Shown: positions 8,211 to 17,278 of the stretch, one piece after another
Position numbering within the stretch: position 1 is the stretch's first letter
How the letters are laid out: each line of letters begins with the position of its first letter
NCBI RefSeq assembly: GCF_000426825.1
Contig: NZ_AUGC01000001.1
Span: forward strand, 124,001 to 188,000
Source: Thermonema rossianum DSM 10300
Lineage (GTDB): Bacteria > Bacteroidota > Bacteroidia > Cytophagales > Thermonemataceae
Direction of reading: 5' to 3'
DNA: 64,000 nucleotides
Program-made: the position numbers and the translations under genes
Notes under the pieces: model-generated
What the model saw: the letters and a program-made list of their open reading frames with translations, nothing else
What the model was told of the DNA's origin: nothing
Database searches by the model: none

Positions 8211-8309
8211 AGCCATTCAGTATAAAAATACGCTTCTTTTAGAGAAAAAGGCAGACCCGTGCAATAAAATTGTGTTTTTTTGTCATTATATTCCCTGAAA
8301 AAAGCGCCC

Positions 8310-8341
8310 TTGGCAAAAGGGACATGGGAGTTTTAACTTTA
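8310..8341 (+). promoter_or_regulatory. Promoter of lipoprotein/porZ transcript
   Basis: TTG (8310-8312), 21-base spacer, TAACTTTA (8334-8341), one mismatch to TAnnTTTG. It ends 13 bases before the lipoprotein ATG at 8355, implying a very short leader. Confidence 0.45.
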
Positions 8342-8354
8342 CAAAACAGGATAT

Positions 8355-9551
8355 ATGAAATTTTACAACTTACTATTCATAGCTTTGCTTGGCTGTTTAG
8401 GATGCAATAGCGCCACCGATGAGCGCAAGGCGGAAGAAGGCTCCCAAGAAGCAGCCGCCCGGATGACCGCACCTGAGCTGCCCGTTTTTGAGCCTTCGGC
8501 AGCAGGTAAGAGATACCACGATTTTGCCGCCCTGCTGGCAGCCATGCCGCAGCGCGTGCAAAACGACTCGGCACGTGCCATTGCCGGCCTGCCTTGTGTG
8601 CAAACTGCCATTGAAACGATGGATGCCCGTTGGCAGCAGCTGAACACCACATATCTGATGCCCTTGCAACAGTGGGCAAAGCAGCAGGTGGCGGACTTGC
8701 ACCGTCATGAAGGTACTTTGTTTTATCCGTTTAGTGGTCCTGATATATTGAACGCACAGGTGTTGTTTCCTGCCTGCCGCACTTATGTACTGGTGGGCTT
8801 GGAGCGCCCCGGCTACTTGCCCGATGACTACATGGGACGCTCCGAAACCTTCTATTGCCGCTATTTTCAAGATGTAGAGCGGGCACTGGAAGACCTGTTT
8901 GTGCGTAACTATTTTATCACCAGTTATATGAGCTCGGATCTCTACCGTTCGGCGCAGGGAGTGTTGCCTTTGCTTGTGCTTTTCTTGGTGCGGCAAGGCA
9001 ATGATATTCTGCATGTGGAAGATGTTTATTTGGAAAATGACAGCCTGCGCACGGTGCCGCACCGGGAACGCCCGGACGACCGCCGCCCCTTGGGTGTGAA
9101 AGTGTCTTTTAAGCATCCGGAAAGAGCTTATGCTCAAACCGTCTATTACTTTGGCGTGGATTTGTCGGATAAAAGCTTACAGAAGAAGCCGGTGTGGGTG
9201 GCTTTCGTAAAACAGCAGTCCAATAAAATTGCCTACATGAAAGCGGCTTCTTATGTCTTGTTCAATCCGGGGTTTGAAACGGTAAAAAGCCTTTTGCTGG
9301 ATGAATGTAGCGCCATTGTACAAGACGATACGGGCTTACGCTGGGCAGAGTGGAGCAAGCGAAAAGACTGGAAAATTTCGTTGTACGGAAAATACGCCCG
9401 CCCCATCCGCGACTTTGGCAAGTACACCTATCAAACCGACTTGGAAGCTTTGTATGATTCACTTCAGCCGCCTGCCTTGGGCTTCCCTTATGGCTATCAT
9501 TGGCGCGACGGCAACAGCAGTCTTTTGGTAGGGCGCCGGCAGCGGCATTAA
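8355..9551 (+). CDS. Conserved-type lipoprotein of unknown function
   Basis: 398-residue lipoprotein. The signal peptide MKFYNLLFIALLGCLGC has a lipobox ending at Cys17, followed by a low-complexity charged stretch (about 20-50). The central segment LFYPFSGPDILNAQVLFP (about 120-140) is the kind of pattern seen in a lipoprotein family widespread in Bacteroidota whose role is unknown; I do not recognise a catalytic motif. It lies 14 bases upstream of porZ and is probably cotranscribed, which makes a link to the cell envelope or type IX secretion possible but unproven. Confidence 0.75.
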   Translation: MKFYNLLFIALLGCLGCNSATDERKAEEGSQEAAARMTAPELPVFEPSAAGKRYHDFAALLAAMPQRVQNDSARAIAGLPCVQTAIETMDARWQQLNTTYLMPLQQWAKQQVADLHRHEGTLFYPFSGPDILNAQVLFPACRTYVLVGLERPGYLPDDYMGRSETFYCRYFQDVERALEDLFVRNYFITSYMSSDLYRSAQGVLPLLVLFLVRQGNDILHVEDVYLENDSLRTVPHRERPDDRRPLGVKVSFKHPERAYAQTVYYFGVDLSDKSLQKKPVWVAFVKQQSNKIAYMKAASYVLFNPGFETVKSLLLDECSAIVQDDTGLRWAEWSKRKDWKISLYGKYARPIRDFGKYTYQTDLEALYDSLQPPALGFPYGYHWRDGNSSLLVGRRQRH

Positions 9552-9565
9552 AAAAACATAGAGTC

Positions 9566-11851
9566 ATGAAGCATGCATTATTCACAGTGAGTAAATACTT
9601 CCGTTTGTACTTGTCAGGCTTGCTGGCGCTAATACCATGGGTTTGCCCTGCGCAAGGCGACATTCCCGTGGGCACTTGGCGCTTTCATTTCCCTTTGCGT
9701 GAAGGGGTAACTGTGGCTGCAGGCGCAGGACAGGTGCTCTATGCCGCCCGGGCAGGTATTTATTTTATGGATGAAACCGGTGAAGGCATGGTGCTTTCTA
9801 CCTTGGACGGCCTTTCGGGCAACCGGGCTGCAGCTATGGTTTATCATGCCACTTCCGGCAGTTTTTTTATTGCCTATACCAACGGGCGTCTCGACAGGCT
9901 GCATGTAGCCGGCGGACAGTTCAAAGTAGAGAAAATAACCTTGCCAACGGCGCAGAATCTGCATTTCCGGCGTTTGTATCCGGCCGGCACAAAACTGTAT
10001 GCTGCGGCAAAAGAGGGCGTGTGGGTTGTTGACCTTGCTTCCGGCTTGCTCAATGAATCTTGGGAGAATTTGGGCAGCTCGGGCAACCAAGTAGAGGTGC
10101 ATGATTTGCTTTTCGCTTTAGACAGCGCCTGGATAGCCACAGCGGAAGGCATTGCCCGGGCACCAGCGCAGGCAAATCTTCAGGATTTTAACCAATGGAC
10201 TTACTTCACTACGGCAGAAGGCTTACCCGCCGGGCAAGCCCGCCGCCTGCTTGCTTTTCAAGGAAAAATATTTGCCTTGATGGAAGGACAGGGACTGTAT
10301 GCCTATGAAGCCGGGGCTTGGGTGAAAATAAACACCGTGCCGGTAACCCTCACCGATATCACTGCCACGGCGTCTGCGTTGTGGGTAGCCTCGTCTTCGG
10401 CGCTCTATGCTTTGGACGCGGGGGGCAATGTGCTGCAAACCGTCTCAGAAAACTTGTTTACAGAACCACGTGCTCTGGCTGTCGATGAACAAGGGGCGCT
10501 GTATGTGGCAGACGCCCGCACCGGCCTGCTTAGTAACCGGGAGGGCACTTGGCGGAGCTATGCCTCGCCGGGACCTCTTCAGCTTGAAGCGCAAGGAGCC
10601 TGTTATGCACAAAATGCCGTGTTGATTACAGCCGGCGGCTACAACGACAGCCGTCAGGCTTACCTGCGGCCTGCCGCCTTTTATGAGTTTTCCAAAGGCG
10701 TATGGAAAAACTATGCGGCCGGTCATCCGCAAGCCGAAAGCCTGCCTTTTCTCTATGACCTGGTAGATGTGGCATACAACCCCTTTACTCAAGAATACTG
10801 GTTTGCCTCTTTTGGCAACGGTATCTTGGTACGTGCAGCTGACGGCTCTTTTCGTGTAATAGATGAAATGACAGCCGGCACACCATTTTTTGGCGACCAA
10901 AGTTTATTTGTAAGCGATATTTATCCCGATGCACAGGGCAATATGTGGGTGGCGCAATATAACCCGCCGGCAGGAGAACCTTCCCTGCATGTGTGGGTGC
11001 GCGAAACAGGGCAGTGGCAATCTTTCTCGTTCAATAGCGCCACACGCTTTCCTTTGGAAATAGTCGAAGACTTCAACGGTTACTTGTGGGTGCGCTTAGA
11101 CCCCACCCTTGCCGGCGGGCTATGGGTGCTGGACCCTGCCGCCGGGCAGCAAAAGCACCTGACGGCTTCGAACGCCAAGCTGACCAATTCGCAAATACTT
11201 TCGCTGGCAGTGGATTACGCAGGCATCGTGTGGATAGGCTCTGCCGATGGGGTAATGACTGTTTTCAATACGTCGGAAGTATTTAGTCCTTCTTTCGAAG
11301 TTTCTTTCCCTATTTTCGAAAACTTTCAGTTGCTCAACGACCAGCGGGTGCTTGATATTATGATAGACCCCGCCAACCGGAAATGGATGAGCACCGAACA
11401 GGGGGTTTTTGTATTCGATGAAAACATTGACCGTTTGATTTATCGCTTTCAAAGCAGCAACAGTCCCTTGCTTGATGATGAGGTGCGCCGCATGGTTTTG
11501 TTTGAAAGCACGGGCGAAGTATTTTTCTTGACCGCTGCCGGTCTTTGCTCTTTTCGTGAGGGGGTAACCGCTGCCGGGAATCGCTTCGAGGCGTTGCGTG
11601 TGTTTCCCAATCCCGTGCGCCCGGGTTTCGGAGGGCAGGTAGCTGTGGAAGGCTTAGCCCGCAATGCATGGGTGAAAATAGTCAATGTGCGGGGGGCGCT
11701 CATCTATGAAGGGCGGGCAGCCGGTGGCACTTTCGTCTGGGATACCCGCAGCTTGAACGGAGAGCCGGCACCAACCGGCGTTTATCTGATTTTTGCCTCG
11801 GACGATGCCGGTACCATACAAGCCATGGGAAGGCTGGCTATTGTGCGCTGA
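9566..11851 (+). CDS. porZ: Type IX secretion system protein PorZ
   Basis: Surface beta-propeller protein of the type IX secretion system attachment complex, in Porphyromonas needed for sorting cargo to the outer membrane. The Met at 9566 starts a signal peptide ending in CPAQ; the mature protein opens with IPVGTWRFHFP followed by many two-component-propeller-like blades (for example GTKLYAAAKEGVWVVDL and SQILSLAVDYAGIVWIGSADG). The last 85 or so residues form a sorting domain: VFPNPVRPG, VKIVNVRGALIYEG, WDTRSLNGEPAPTGVYL. Total 761 residues, as for PorZ. A general propeller protein with a sorting domain is the alternative, but the opening motif and size favour PorZ. Confidence 0.82.
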   Translation: MKHALFTVSKYFRLYLSGLLALIPWVCPAQGDIPVGTWRFHFPLREGVTVAAGAGQVLYAARAGIYFMDETGEGMVLSTLDGLSGNRAAAMVYHATSGSFFIAYTNGRLDRLHVAGGQFKVEKITLPTAQNLHFRRLYPAGTKLYAAAKEGVWVVDLASGLLNESWENLGSSGNQVEVHDLLFALDSAWIATAEGIARAPAQANLQDFNQWTYFTTAEGLPAGQARRLLAFQGKIFALMEGQGLYAYEAGAWVKINTVPVTLTDITATASALWVASSSALYALDAGGNVLQTVSENLFTEPRALAVDEQGALYVADARTGLLSNREGTWRSYASPGPLQLEAQGACYAQNAVLITAGGYNDSRQAYLRPAAFYEFSKGVWKNYAAGHPQAESLPFLYDLVDVAYNPFTQEYWFASFGNGILVRAADGSFRVIDEMTAGTPFFGDQSLFVSDIYPDAQGNMWVAQYNPPAGEPSLHVWVRETGQWQSFSFNSATRFPLEIVEDFNGYLWVRLDPTLAGGLWVLDPAAGQQKHLTASNAKLTNSQILSLAVDYAGIVWIGSADGVMTVFNTSEVFSPSFEVSFPIFENFQLLNDQRVLDIMIDPANRKWMSTEQGVFVFDENIDRLIYRFQSSNSPLLDDEVRRMVLFESTGEVFFLTAAGLCSFREGVTAAGNRFEALRVFPNPVRPGFGGQVAVEGLARNAWVKIVNVRGALIYEGRAAGGTFVWDTRSLNGEPAPTGVYLIFASDDAGTIQAMGRLAIVR

Positions 11852-11874
11852 ACGGGCAGCCCGTTGATTCTTAC

Positions 11875-11882
11875 TATATTTG
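11875..11882 (+). promoter_or_regulatory. -7 box of the ABC-F gene
   Basis: TATATTTG, an exact TAnnTTTG match, 49 bases upstream of the ABC-F start at 11932. A small ACGGGC/GCCCGT hairpin just before it (11852-11865) may end porZ transcription, though it has no T tract. No TTG at the ideal -33 distance. Confidence 0.5.
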
Positions 11883-11931
11883 CAGACGGAATGCCCCGGG
11901 CATTTCCCCGTGAATATATTTTTGACAACTT

Positions 11932-13884
11932 ATGCTCAATATTCAAAACCTTAGTTACTACATTGGCGACCGTGTGCTTTTCGACAAAGTGTCGTTGCAT
12001 GTGGGCGAGCGCGATCGCATTGGCTTGATTGGCGTGAATGGTGCGGGAAAATCCACACTTTTGCGTCTGATAGCCGGTGAGTACATGCCGGCCGAAGGCA
12101 GCATTACCAAGCCGGCCGATTATACCATTGGGTTTTTAAATCAAGACATGCTTTCGCTTGAAAGCCATAAGCCCATACGCGAGGTGGCTTTGGAGGCTTT
12201 TGCCGAAGTGTGGCAAATAGAAGCGCGCATCAAACAACTGACGCAAGAGCTTGCCGATTCATACAGCGAAGCGAAGGTGCATGAGCTCACACAGCTGCAG
12301 GCCCGTTTCGAAGCCATGGACGGCTACCGCTTGCCGGCACAGGCAGAAGCCATTTTGGAAGGCTTGGGCTTTAAAACCGAAGACTTGCAGCGCCCTCTGT
12401 CTGTTTTTTCGGGCGGGTGGCGCATGCGTGTGATGCTTGCCAAGCTGCTTTTACAAAAACCTTCCCTTTTGATGCTCGATGAGCCTACCAACCACTTGGA
12501 CTTACCTTCCATTCAATGGCTGGAGCAATATCTGTTGCAATATCCGGGGGCTATTCTGGTAGTATCGCACGACCGTTATTTTTTGAATCGTTTGGTAAGC
12601 CGCATTGTAGAAGTGCGCCAAGGGGCACTGGAAGTTTATGAGGGCAACTACGATTTTTACGAAAAAGAAAAAAAAACGCGGCGCGCTTTGCAGATAGCGG
12701 CTTATGAAAACCAACAGGAAAAAATAAAACAGACCGAGCGTTTCATCGAACGCTTCCGGGCAAAAGCCACCAAGGCGCGGCAAGTGCAATCGAAAATCAA
12801 GATGCTGGAGCGCATGGAGCGCATCGAGCTGCCCGAAAGTGAGCAGGAAACCATGCGTCTGAAATTCCCTATAGCCCGCATGCCCGGCAAAGAGTTGGTA
12901 CGGCTTAAGCAAGTGAGCAAGCGTTTTGGTGACCTACGGCTGCTCGAAAACACCGATGCTACCGTATATCGTGGCGACCGCATTGCTTTGATTGGTGCCA
13001 ACGGTAAGGGCAAATCCACCCTGCTGCGCATCTTGGCAGGCACCGAGCCGCACGAAGGCATACGGGAGGTGGGGCATCAGGTCGATATTGCCTACTATGC
13101 ACAGCATCAGATTGAAGCTTTGAACCTGAACAACGATATTCTGGGCGAGATGGTGAGCAGTTGCCCCCAAAAGACAGAGAGCTATTTGCGTAGCCTGATG
13201 GGCGGTTTTCTCTTTCATGGCGACGATGTGTTCAAGAAAATATCGGTGCTGTCGGGCGGAGAGCGCGCACGCGTGGCATTAGCCAAGGTGTTGTCGTCGG
13301 AAGCCAACCTGCTGTTGCTCGACGAACCCACCAACCACTTGGATATTCCGTCCGTCAATGTGTTGATAGATGCCCTGCAAGACTATGAAGGCTCTTATGT
13401 GGCAGTATCACACGACCGCCATTTCTTGCAAGCCATTGCCAACAAGGTGTGGTATATAGACAACGGTAAAATCAAAGAGTTCTTGGGTACTTACCAAGAA
13501 TTTGAAGAGTGGTATGCCGAAGAGTGGCAGCGTGCACTGGTGAGTGCTCAAGAGGCAGCCGCAGTACAGAAGAAAGAGGCATCCTTGTCGTCTAATCAAG
13601 AGCGGCGCCAACGGCTCAAAGAGCTGCAGCGTGAGTGGCGTCGCTGCCAGAAGGCCATAGAACAGTTGGAAGCCCGCTTGATAGCTCTTGAAGAAGAGCA
13701 GCAGCAAATAGAGCAACAGATGGCACAAGCCGGTTTCTATGACGAGCCCGGGCAAGTGGTGGCCGTGCAGCAGCGCTACGCCCAACTCAAAGACGAAATT
13801 GCAGCCGTTACCGTGCAATGGGAACAGCAAATACAGGAAGCGGAGCAGTTCGAAAACGAGATTCGAACCATTAAAGGAGAGTGA
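11932..13884 (+). CDS. ABC-F family ATPase (ribosome-associated)
   Basis: Soluble twin-ATPase of the ABC-F class, which binds the ribosomal E site and affects stalled translation or antibiotic tolerance. Two nucleotide-binding domains are complete: first Walker A GVNGAGKST (34-42), signature SVFSGGW and Walker B LLMLDEPTNHLD; second Walker A GANGKGKST, signature LSGGERARVALAK and Walker B LLLLDEPTNHLD. Between them lies the ABC-F linker (about 245-300, rich in RFIERFRAKATKARQVQSK). The C-terminal 100 residues form a charged coiled coil (Uup-like CTD). No membrane segment, so it is not a transporter. Subfamily (Uup, YdiF or a resistance type) is not settled. Confidence 0.92.
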   Translation: MLNIQNLSYYIGDRVLFDKVSLHVGERDRIGLIGVNGAGKSTLLRLIAGEYMPAEGSITKPADYTIGFLNQDMLSLESHKPIREVALEAFAEVWQIEARIKQLTQELADSYSEAKVHELTQLQARFEAMDGYRLPAQAEAILEGLGFKTEDLQRPLSVFSGGWRMRVMLAKLLLQKPSLLMLDEPTNHLDLPSIQWLEQYLLQYPGAILVVSHDRYFLNRLVSRIVEVRQGALEVYEGNYDFYEKEKKTRRALQIAAYENQQEKIKQTERFIERFRAKATKARQVQSKIKMLERMERIELPESEQETMRLKFPIARMPGKELVRLKQVSKRFGDLRLLENTDATVYRGDRIALIGANGKGKSTLLRILAGTEPHEGIREVGHQVDIAYYAQHQIEALNLNNDILGEMVSSCPQKTESYLRSLMGGFLFHGDDVFKKISVLSGGERARVALAKVLSSEANLLLLDEPTNHLDIPSVNVLIDALQDYEGSYVAVSHDRHFLQAIANKVWYIDNGKIKEFLGTYQEFEEWYAEEWQRALVSAQEAAAVQKKEASLSSNQERRQRLKELQREWRRCQKAIEQLEARLIALEEEQQQIEQQMAQAGFYDEPGQVVAVQQRYAQLKDEIAAVTVQWEQQIQEAEQFENEIRTIKGE

Positions 13885-13921
13885 TTCAAACAGAAAGCAT
13901 GAAAATCATGCAGATATCGTT

Positions 13922-13950
13922 TTGAATACAAAAAAATTTTTTTAAATTTG
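13922..13950 (+). promoter_or_regulatory. Promoter of rpmG-bL38
   Basis: TTG (13922-13924), 18-base spacer, TAAATTTG (13943-13950). It is the only clear promoter between the ABC-F stop and the two ribosomal genes. Confidence 0.6.
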
Positions 13951-13986
13951 CCGTCCAATTCACAATATATCAAAAGATAGAAGACA

Positions 13987-14175
13987 ATGGCTAAAAAGGC
14001 AAAAGGAAACCGCGTACAGGTGATATTAGAATGTACAGAGCACAAAGCATCGGGCATGCCCGGTACTTCGCGTTATATTACGACCAAAAACCGTCGTAAC
14101 ACGCCCAACCGTTTGGAACTGCGCAAGTACAATCCCATTCTCAAGCGCTACACCCTGCACCGCGAGATTAAGTAG
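13987..14175 (+). CDS. rpmG: 50S ribosomal protein L33
   Basis: 62-residue large-subunit protein. The core [19 protein letters not shown] and the ending [14 protein letters not shown] are characteristic. It has a single Cys (ECTEH) and lacks the four-cysteine zinc ribbon, so it is the zinc-independent type. In many Bacteroidota rpmB (L28) precedes it; here the upstream neighbour is an ABC-F gene. It is followed after 43 bases by the DUF4295/bL38 gene. Confidence 0.95.
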   Translation: MAKKAKGNRVQVILECTEHKASGMPGTSRYITTKNRRNTPNRLELRKYNPILKRYTLHREIK

Positions 14176-14218
14176 TGCTTATTTCTGTTTACAAAAGAAT
14201 CTTAAAAAATAGACAATC

Positions 14219-14377
14219 ATGGCAAAGAAGGTAGTTGCAACCCTTAGAAAAAAAGACGCCGAGGCCGGTTACGCCAAGGTGGTAAAGGCTGTGAAGTCTC
14301 CCAAAACAGGAGCTTACACCTTTAAAGAAGAAATTGTTCCCGTAGTGATGGTAAAAGAGGTTATCAACAAAAAATAA
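14219..14377 (+). CDS. DUF4295 protein, ribosomal protein bL38 family
   Basis: 52-residue basic protein beginning MAKKVVATLRKKDAEAG and ending VKEVINKK, with the conserved central KSPKTGAYTFKEEIV. This is the DUF4295 family found only in Bacteroidota; to my knowledge it was identified as an extra large-subunit protein, bL38, in Flavobacterium ribosomes. Its position directly behind rpmG and ahead of a terminator agrees with a ribosomal role. Fourteen lysines in 52 residues fit rRNA binding. Confidence 0.88.
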   Translation: MAKKVVATLRKKDAEAGYAKVVKAVKSPKTGAYTFKEEIVPVVMVKEVINKK

Positions 14378-14408
14378 GCCGTCATCACATAGGCATGTTC
14401 AAGAAAAG

Positions 14409-14433
14409 AAAGCCCTTTAAGCGGGCTTTTTTT
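14409..14433 (+). terminator. Terminator after rpmG-bL38
   Basis: AAAGCCC (14409-14415) pairs with GGGCTTT (14423-14429), seven-base loop, followed by a T tract of seven. It isolates the ribosomal pair from ftsY. Confidence 0.8.
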
Positions 14434-14465
14434 GTTATATTAGAGCCAACTAAACACTGAAAGCC

Positions 14466-15434
14466 GTGAAAAAACTCTTCGGATTTTTCTCGAAAGAAAA
14501 AAAAGAAGCCCTCGACAAAGGCTTGGAAAAAACCAAGCAGAATTTCTTTTCCCGTCTGGGGCGGGCCATTGTGGGCAAATCGAAAGTAGATGACGAAGTA
14601 CTCGACGAGCTGGAAAATATTTTGATTGCCGCCGATGTGGGCGTAGAGACTACGCTTAAAATCATCCGCCGTATAGAGGAGCGTGTGCAGCGCGATAAAT
14701 ATGTGAACACTGCCGAACTGAACCGCATTCTGCGGGAAGAAATAGCCGCTCTTCTGGCCGAAAACCAAACCGAAGAACTCAACGACTTTGAGCTGCCCCC
14801 CCGCGATACACCCTATGTGATGCTGGTGGTGGGTGTCAATGGAGTAGGCAAAACCACCACGATTGGCAAGCTGGCAGCACAATTCAAGCAAAAGGGCAAA
14901 AAGGTGATGCTGGGCGCAGCCGATACTTTCCGGGCGGCTGCCGTCGATCAGCTCAAAATGTGGGGCGAGCGTGCCGGTGTGCCGGTGGTGGACCTGGGCA
15001 TGGGCAAAGATCCCGCCTCGGTAGCTTACGAAGCCACCAAACGCGCTATTGAAGAAAAAGCCGACCTGTTGATTATAGACACAGCCGGACGCCTGCACAA
15101 CAAAACCAACCTGATGAATGAGCTGGGCAAAATCAAACGCACCATTCAAAAGCTCATTCCGGATGGACCACATGAAGTGCTGCTCGTTCTGGACGGAAGT
15201 ACCGGGCAGAATGCAGTCATTCAGGCACGCGAATTCACCAAAGTAACCGATGTCAATGCCATAGCCATTACCAAACTTGACGGCACCGCAAAAGGCGGCG
15301 TGGTTATCGGCATTTCCGATGAGTTTAAAATCCCTATTAAATACATTGGAGTAGGAGAAAAAATAGAAGACCTTCAAATATTTAACCGCCATGAATTTGT
15401 TGATTCTCTTTTCAAAGAAAGCACTTCGGCTTAA
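14466..15434 (+). CDS. ftsY: Signal recognition particle receptor FtsY
   Basis: SRP-receptor GTPase that docks ribosome-SRP complexes at the inner membrane. NG domains only: an N domain four-helix region (about 20-100), G1 GVNGVGKTTT (123-132), the insertion-box motif ADTFRAAAVDQLK (152-164), G3 DTAGRLHN (205-212) and G4 TKLDGTAKGG (about 277-286). At 322 residues it lacks the long acidic A domain of E. coli FtsY; a short basic amphipathic N-terminus (KKLFGFFSKEKKE) probably binds lipid. Translation starts at GTG 14466. The Ffh-binding family signature distinguishes it from Ffh, which has a C-terminal M domain. Confidence 0.95.
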   Translation: MKKLFGFFSKEKKEALDKGLEKTKQNFFSRLGRAIVGKSKVDDEVLDELENILIAADVGVETTLKIIRRIEERVQRDKYVNTAELNRILREEIAALLAENQTEELNDFELPPRDTPYVMLVVGVNGVGKTTTIGKLAAQFKQKGKKVMLGAADTFRAAAVDQLKMWGERAGVPVVDLGMGKDPASVAYEATKRAIEEKADLLIIDTAGRLHNKTNLMNELGKIKRTIQKLIPDGPHEVLLVLDGSTGQNAVIQAREFTKVTDVNAIAITKLDGTAKGGVVIGISDEFKIPIKYIGVGEKIEDLQIFNRHEFVDSLFKESTSA

Positions 15435-15909
15435 GCCTTTGAGCCTTTGCCTGCTGTTGAGCCTTTGGGCATGCCAGGCACAGAAGAATACCACACAAGC
15501 AGAAAACGAAGAAAGTATGGGTTGCCGTTTTAGTATCAAAGAAGGCATTGCCGGGCAGGTGCTCTGGCGCGAAGGCAACTGGATGCCGGCGCCCAATGCT
15601 CCCGAGCGTAAAGCACAAGGCATTGAACGTGAGGTGTATGTGTATGAGTTGACTACCGACGCACAAACTGAAAAAAATGGTTCTTTTTACACAGCTATTC
15701 ACAGCAAACCGGTAGCCAAAACGCGCAGCGATGCCAACGGCTGCTTTGAGGTAGCCTTGCCCCCCGGGCGTTATTCACTCTTTGTAAAAGAAAAAGAGGG
15801 CTGGTTTGCCAACCGCTTCGACGGGGAAGGGCATATTCAGCCGGTAGAAGTAAAAGCCGGTGAGTTGAGCCGGGTGGATTTGGTCGTGGACTATAAGGCT
15901 GCTTATTGA
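15391..15909 (+). CDS. Small lipoprotein with carboxypeptidase-regulatory-like fold
   Basis: 172-residue predicted lipoprotein of unknown function. A basic N-terminus and hydrophobic stretch end in the lipobox LSLWAC (Cys28). The C-terminal half contains DANGCFEVALPPGRYSLFVKEK, a pattern of carboxypeptidase-regulatory/transthyretin-like beta-sandwich domains. The start codon lies 44 bases inside the 3' end of ftsY in another frame; a later start would truncate the signal peptide, so the overlap is probably real and may couple translation. It is 43 bases upstream of rimO. Confidence 0.68.
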   Translation: MNLLILFSKKALRLKPLSLCLLLSLWACQAQKNTTQAENEESMGCRFSIKEGIAGQVLWREGNWMPAPNAPERKAQGIEREVYVYELTTDAQTEKNGSFYTAIHSKPVAKTRSDANGCFEVALPPGRYSLFVKEKEGWFANRFDGEGHIQPVEVKAGELSRVDLVVDYKAAY

Positions 15910-15952
15910 CAGCAAGCGAAAGAAAACACAGGGAGAAGGAATATTTGATTTT

Positions 15953-17278
15953 ATGAAAACCAAAGGAAACCGAAAGTACAAAGTCAACATTATCACGCTG
16001 GGGTGCTCGAAGAACTGGGTCGATTCCGAAGAGATTTTCACACAGTTGAAAGCCAACCGTTTCGATGTGAGCCACGAAGAAGAGCGCGAAGCCGAAGTAG
16101 TCATTATCAATACCTGTGGCTTTATTGACAACGCCAAGCAAGAATCCATCAACACCATTTTGTACTATGCCGATGCCAAGGCGCAAGGCTTGGTGGAGAA
16201 AGTGTATGTAACGGGCTGTTTGTCGCAGCGTTACCGTGAAGACTTGGAAAAAGAAATTCCGGAAGTAGATGCCTTCTTTGGCACCAATGAACTGCCACGT
16301 TTGCTGAAAACACTGAAGGCAGACTATAAACACGAGCTGGTGGGTGAACGGCTGGTAACCAATCCGCTGCACTATGCCTACTTGAAGATAGCCGAGGGCT
16401 GCGATCGCCCCTGCTCTTTCTGTGCCATCCCTTTGATGCGGGGCAAGCATCAGTCGCGCCCCATGGAAGTGCTCGTAGAGCAGGCGCAAAATTTCGCTAA
16501 AAAAGGAGTGAAAGAGCTTATCCTTATAGCCCAAGACCTGACTTACTACGGCATAGACCTGTATGGCAAGCGCACCTTGGCAGAGCTGCTGCGGCGCCTG
16601 TCCGATGTGGAAGGCATCGAGTGGATTCGCCTGCAATATGCCTATCCGGCGGGCTTCCCTATGGATGTGCTCGAAGTGATGAATGAGCGCAGCAATATTT
16701 GCAAATACTTGGATATGCCGCTGCAGCATGGTTCTACGGCAGTGTTACAACGCATGCGCCGCGGTATTACGCGCGAACGCACCGAGCGCCTGATTCATGA
16801 AATACGCGACAAGGTGCCCGGTATTGCCCTGCGTACTACCATGATTGTAGGCTATCCGCAAGAAACAGAAGAAGAGTTTGAAGAGCTCATGCGCTTTGTG
16901 GAGGATATGCGCTTTGAGCGTCTGGGTGTCTTTACTTATTCCCATGAAGAAGACACGCACGCTTTCCATACTTATGAAGACGACGTGCCCGACGAGGTGA
17001 AGAAAGAGCGGGCAGCCGACCTGATGGCGCTGCAGCAGGATATTTCCTATGAGCTGAATCAAGCCCGTATCGGACAACAATACAAAGTGCTGATTGACCG
17101 TAAAGAAGGGGAATATTTCATTGGACGCACCGAGTACGACTCGCCCGAGGTGGACAACGAAGTATTGATTCCTGCTTCGGGCATTTACTTGCGTCGTGGC
17201 GATTTTGTGCAGGTTGAAATCACCGATGCGGCGGAGTTTGACTTGTTTGCCCGTCCGTTGACTGAGCACAAGCACTGA
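15953..17278 (+). CDS. rimO: Ribosomal protein S12 methylthiotransferase RimO
   Basis: Radical-SAM methylthiotransferase that modifies the beta carbon of the conserved Asp of ribosomal protein S12. The N-terminal UPF0004 domain holds three cluster cysteines (Cys18 in TLGCSKN, Cys55 in NTCGF, Cys89 in TGCLSQRY). The radical-SAM motif CDRPCSFC follows at 150-157. A TRAM domain covers about the last 65 residues (from IGQQYKVL). The GCDRPC form and length of 441 residues separate RimO from MiaB. Its last 59 bases overlap the convergent leucine-rich-repeat gene. Confidence 0.95.
   Translation: MKTKGNRKYKVNIITLGCSKNWVDSEEIFTQLKANRFDVSHEEEREAEVVIINTCGFIDNAKQESINTILYYADAKAQGLVEKVYVTGCLSQRYREDLEKEIPEVDAFFGTNELPRLLKTLKADYKHELVGERLVTNPLHYAYLKIAEGCDRPCSFCAIPLMRGKHQSRPMEVLVEQAQNFAKKGVKELILIAQDLTYYGIDLYGKRTLAELLRRLSDVEGIEWIRLQYAYPAGFPMDVLEVMNERSNICKYLDMPLQHGSTAVLQRMRRGITRERTERLIHEIRDKVPGIALRTTMIVGYPQETEEEFEELMRFVEDMRFERLGVFTYSHEEDTHAFHTYEDDVPDEVKKERAADLMALQQDISYELNQARIGQQYKVLIDRKEGEYFIGRTEYDSPEVDNEVLIPASGIYLRRGDFVQVEITDAAEFDLFARPLTEHKH

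Noticed and set aside
11852-11865. ACGGGC/GCCCGT hairpin after porZ as a terminator
   Set aside because: Short stem and no following T tract; it may be incidental and is noted only with the ABC-F promoter.
12011-12018. GCGATCGC octamer, also in rimO near 16405, as a HIP1-like genome tag
   Set aside because: Only two clear copies seen, both inside codons; not enough for an overrepresented element.
14385-15623. 412-codon minus-strand frame opposite ftsY
   Set aside because: Fully antisense to ftsY with all GTPase motifs on the other strand; its residues show the Phe/Gln/His bias of shadow frames.
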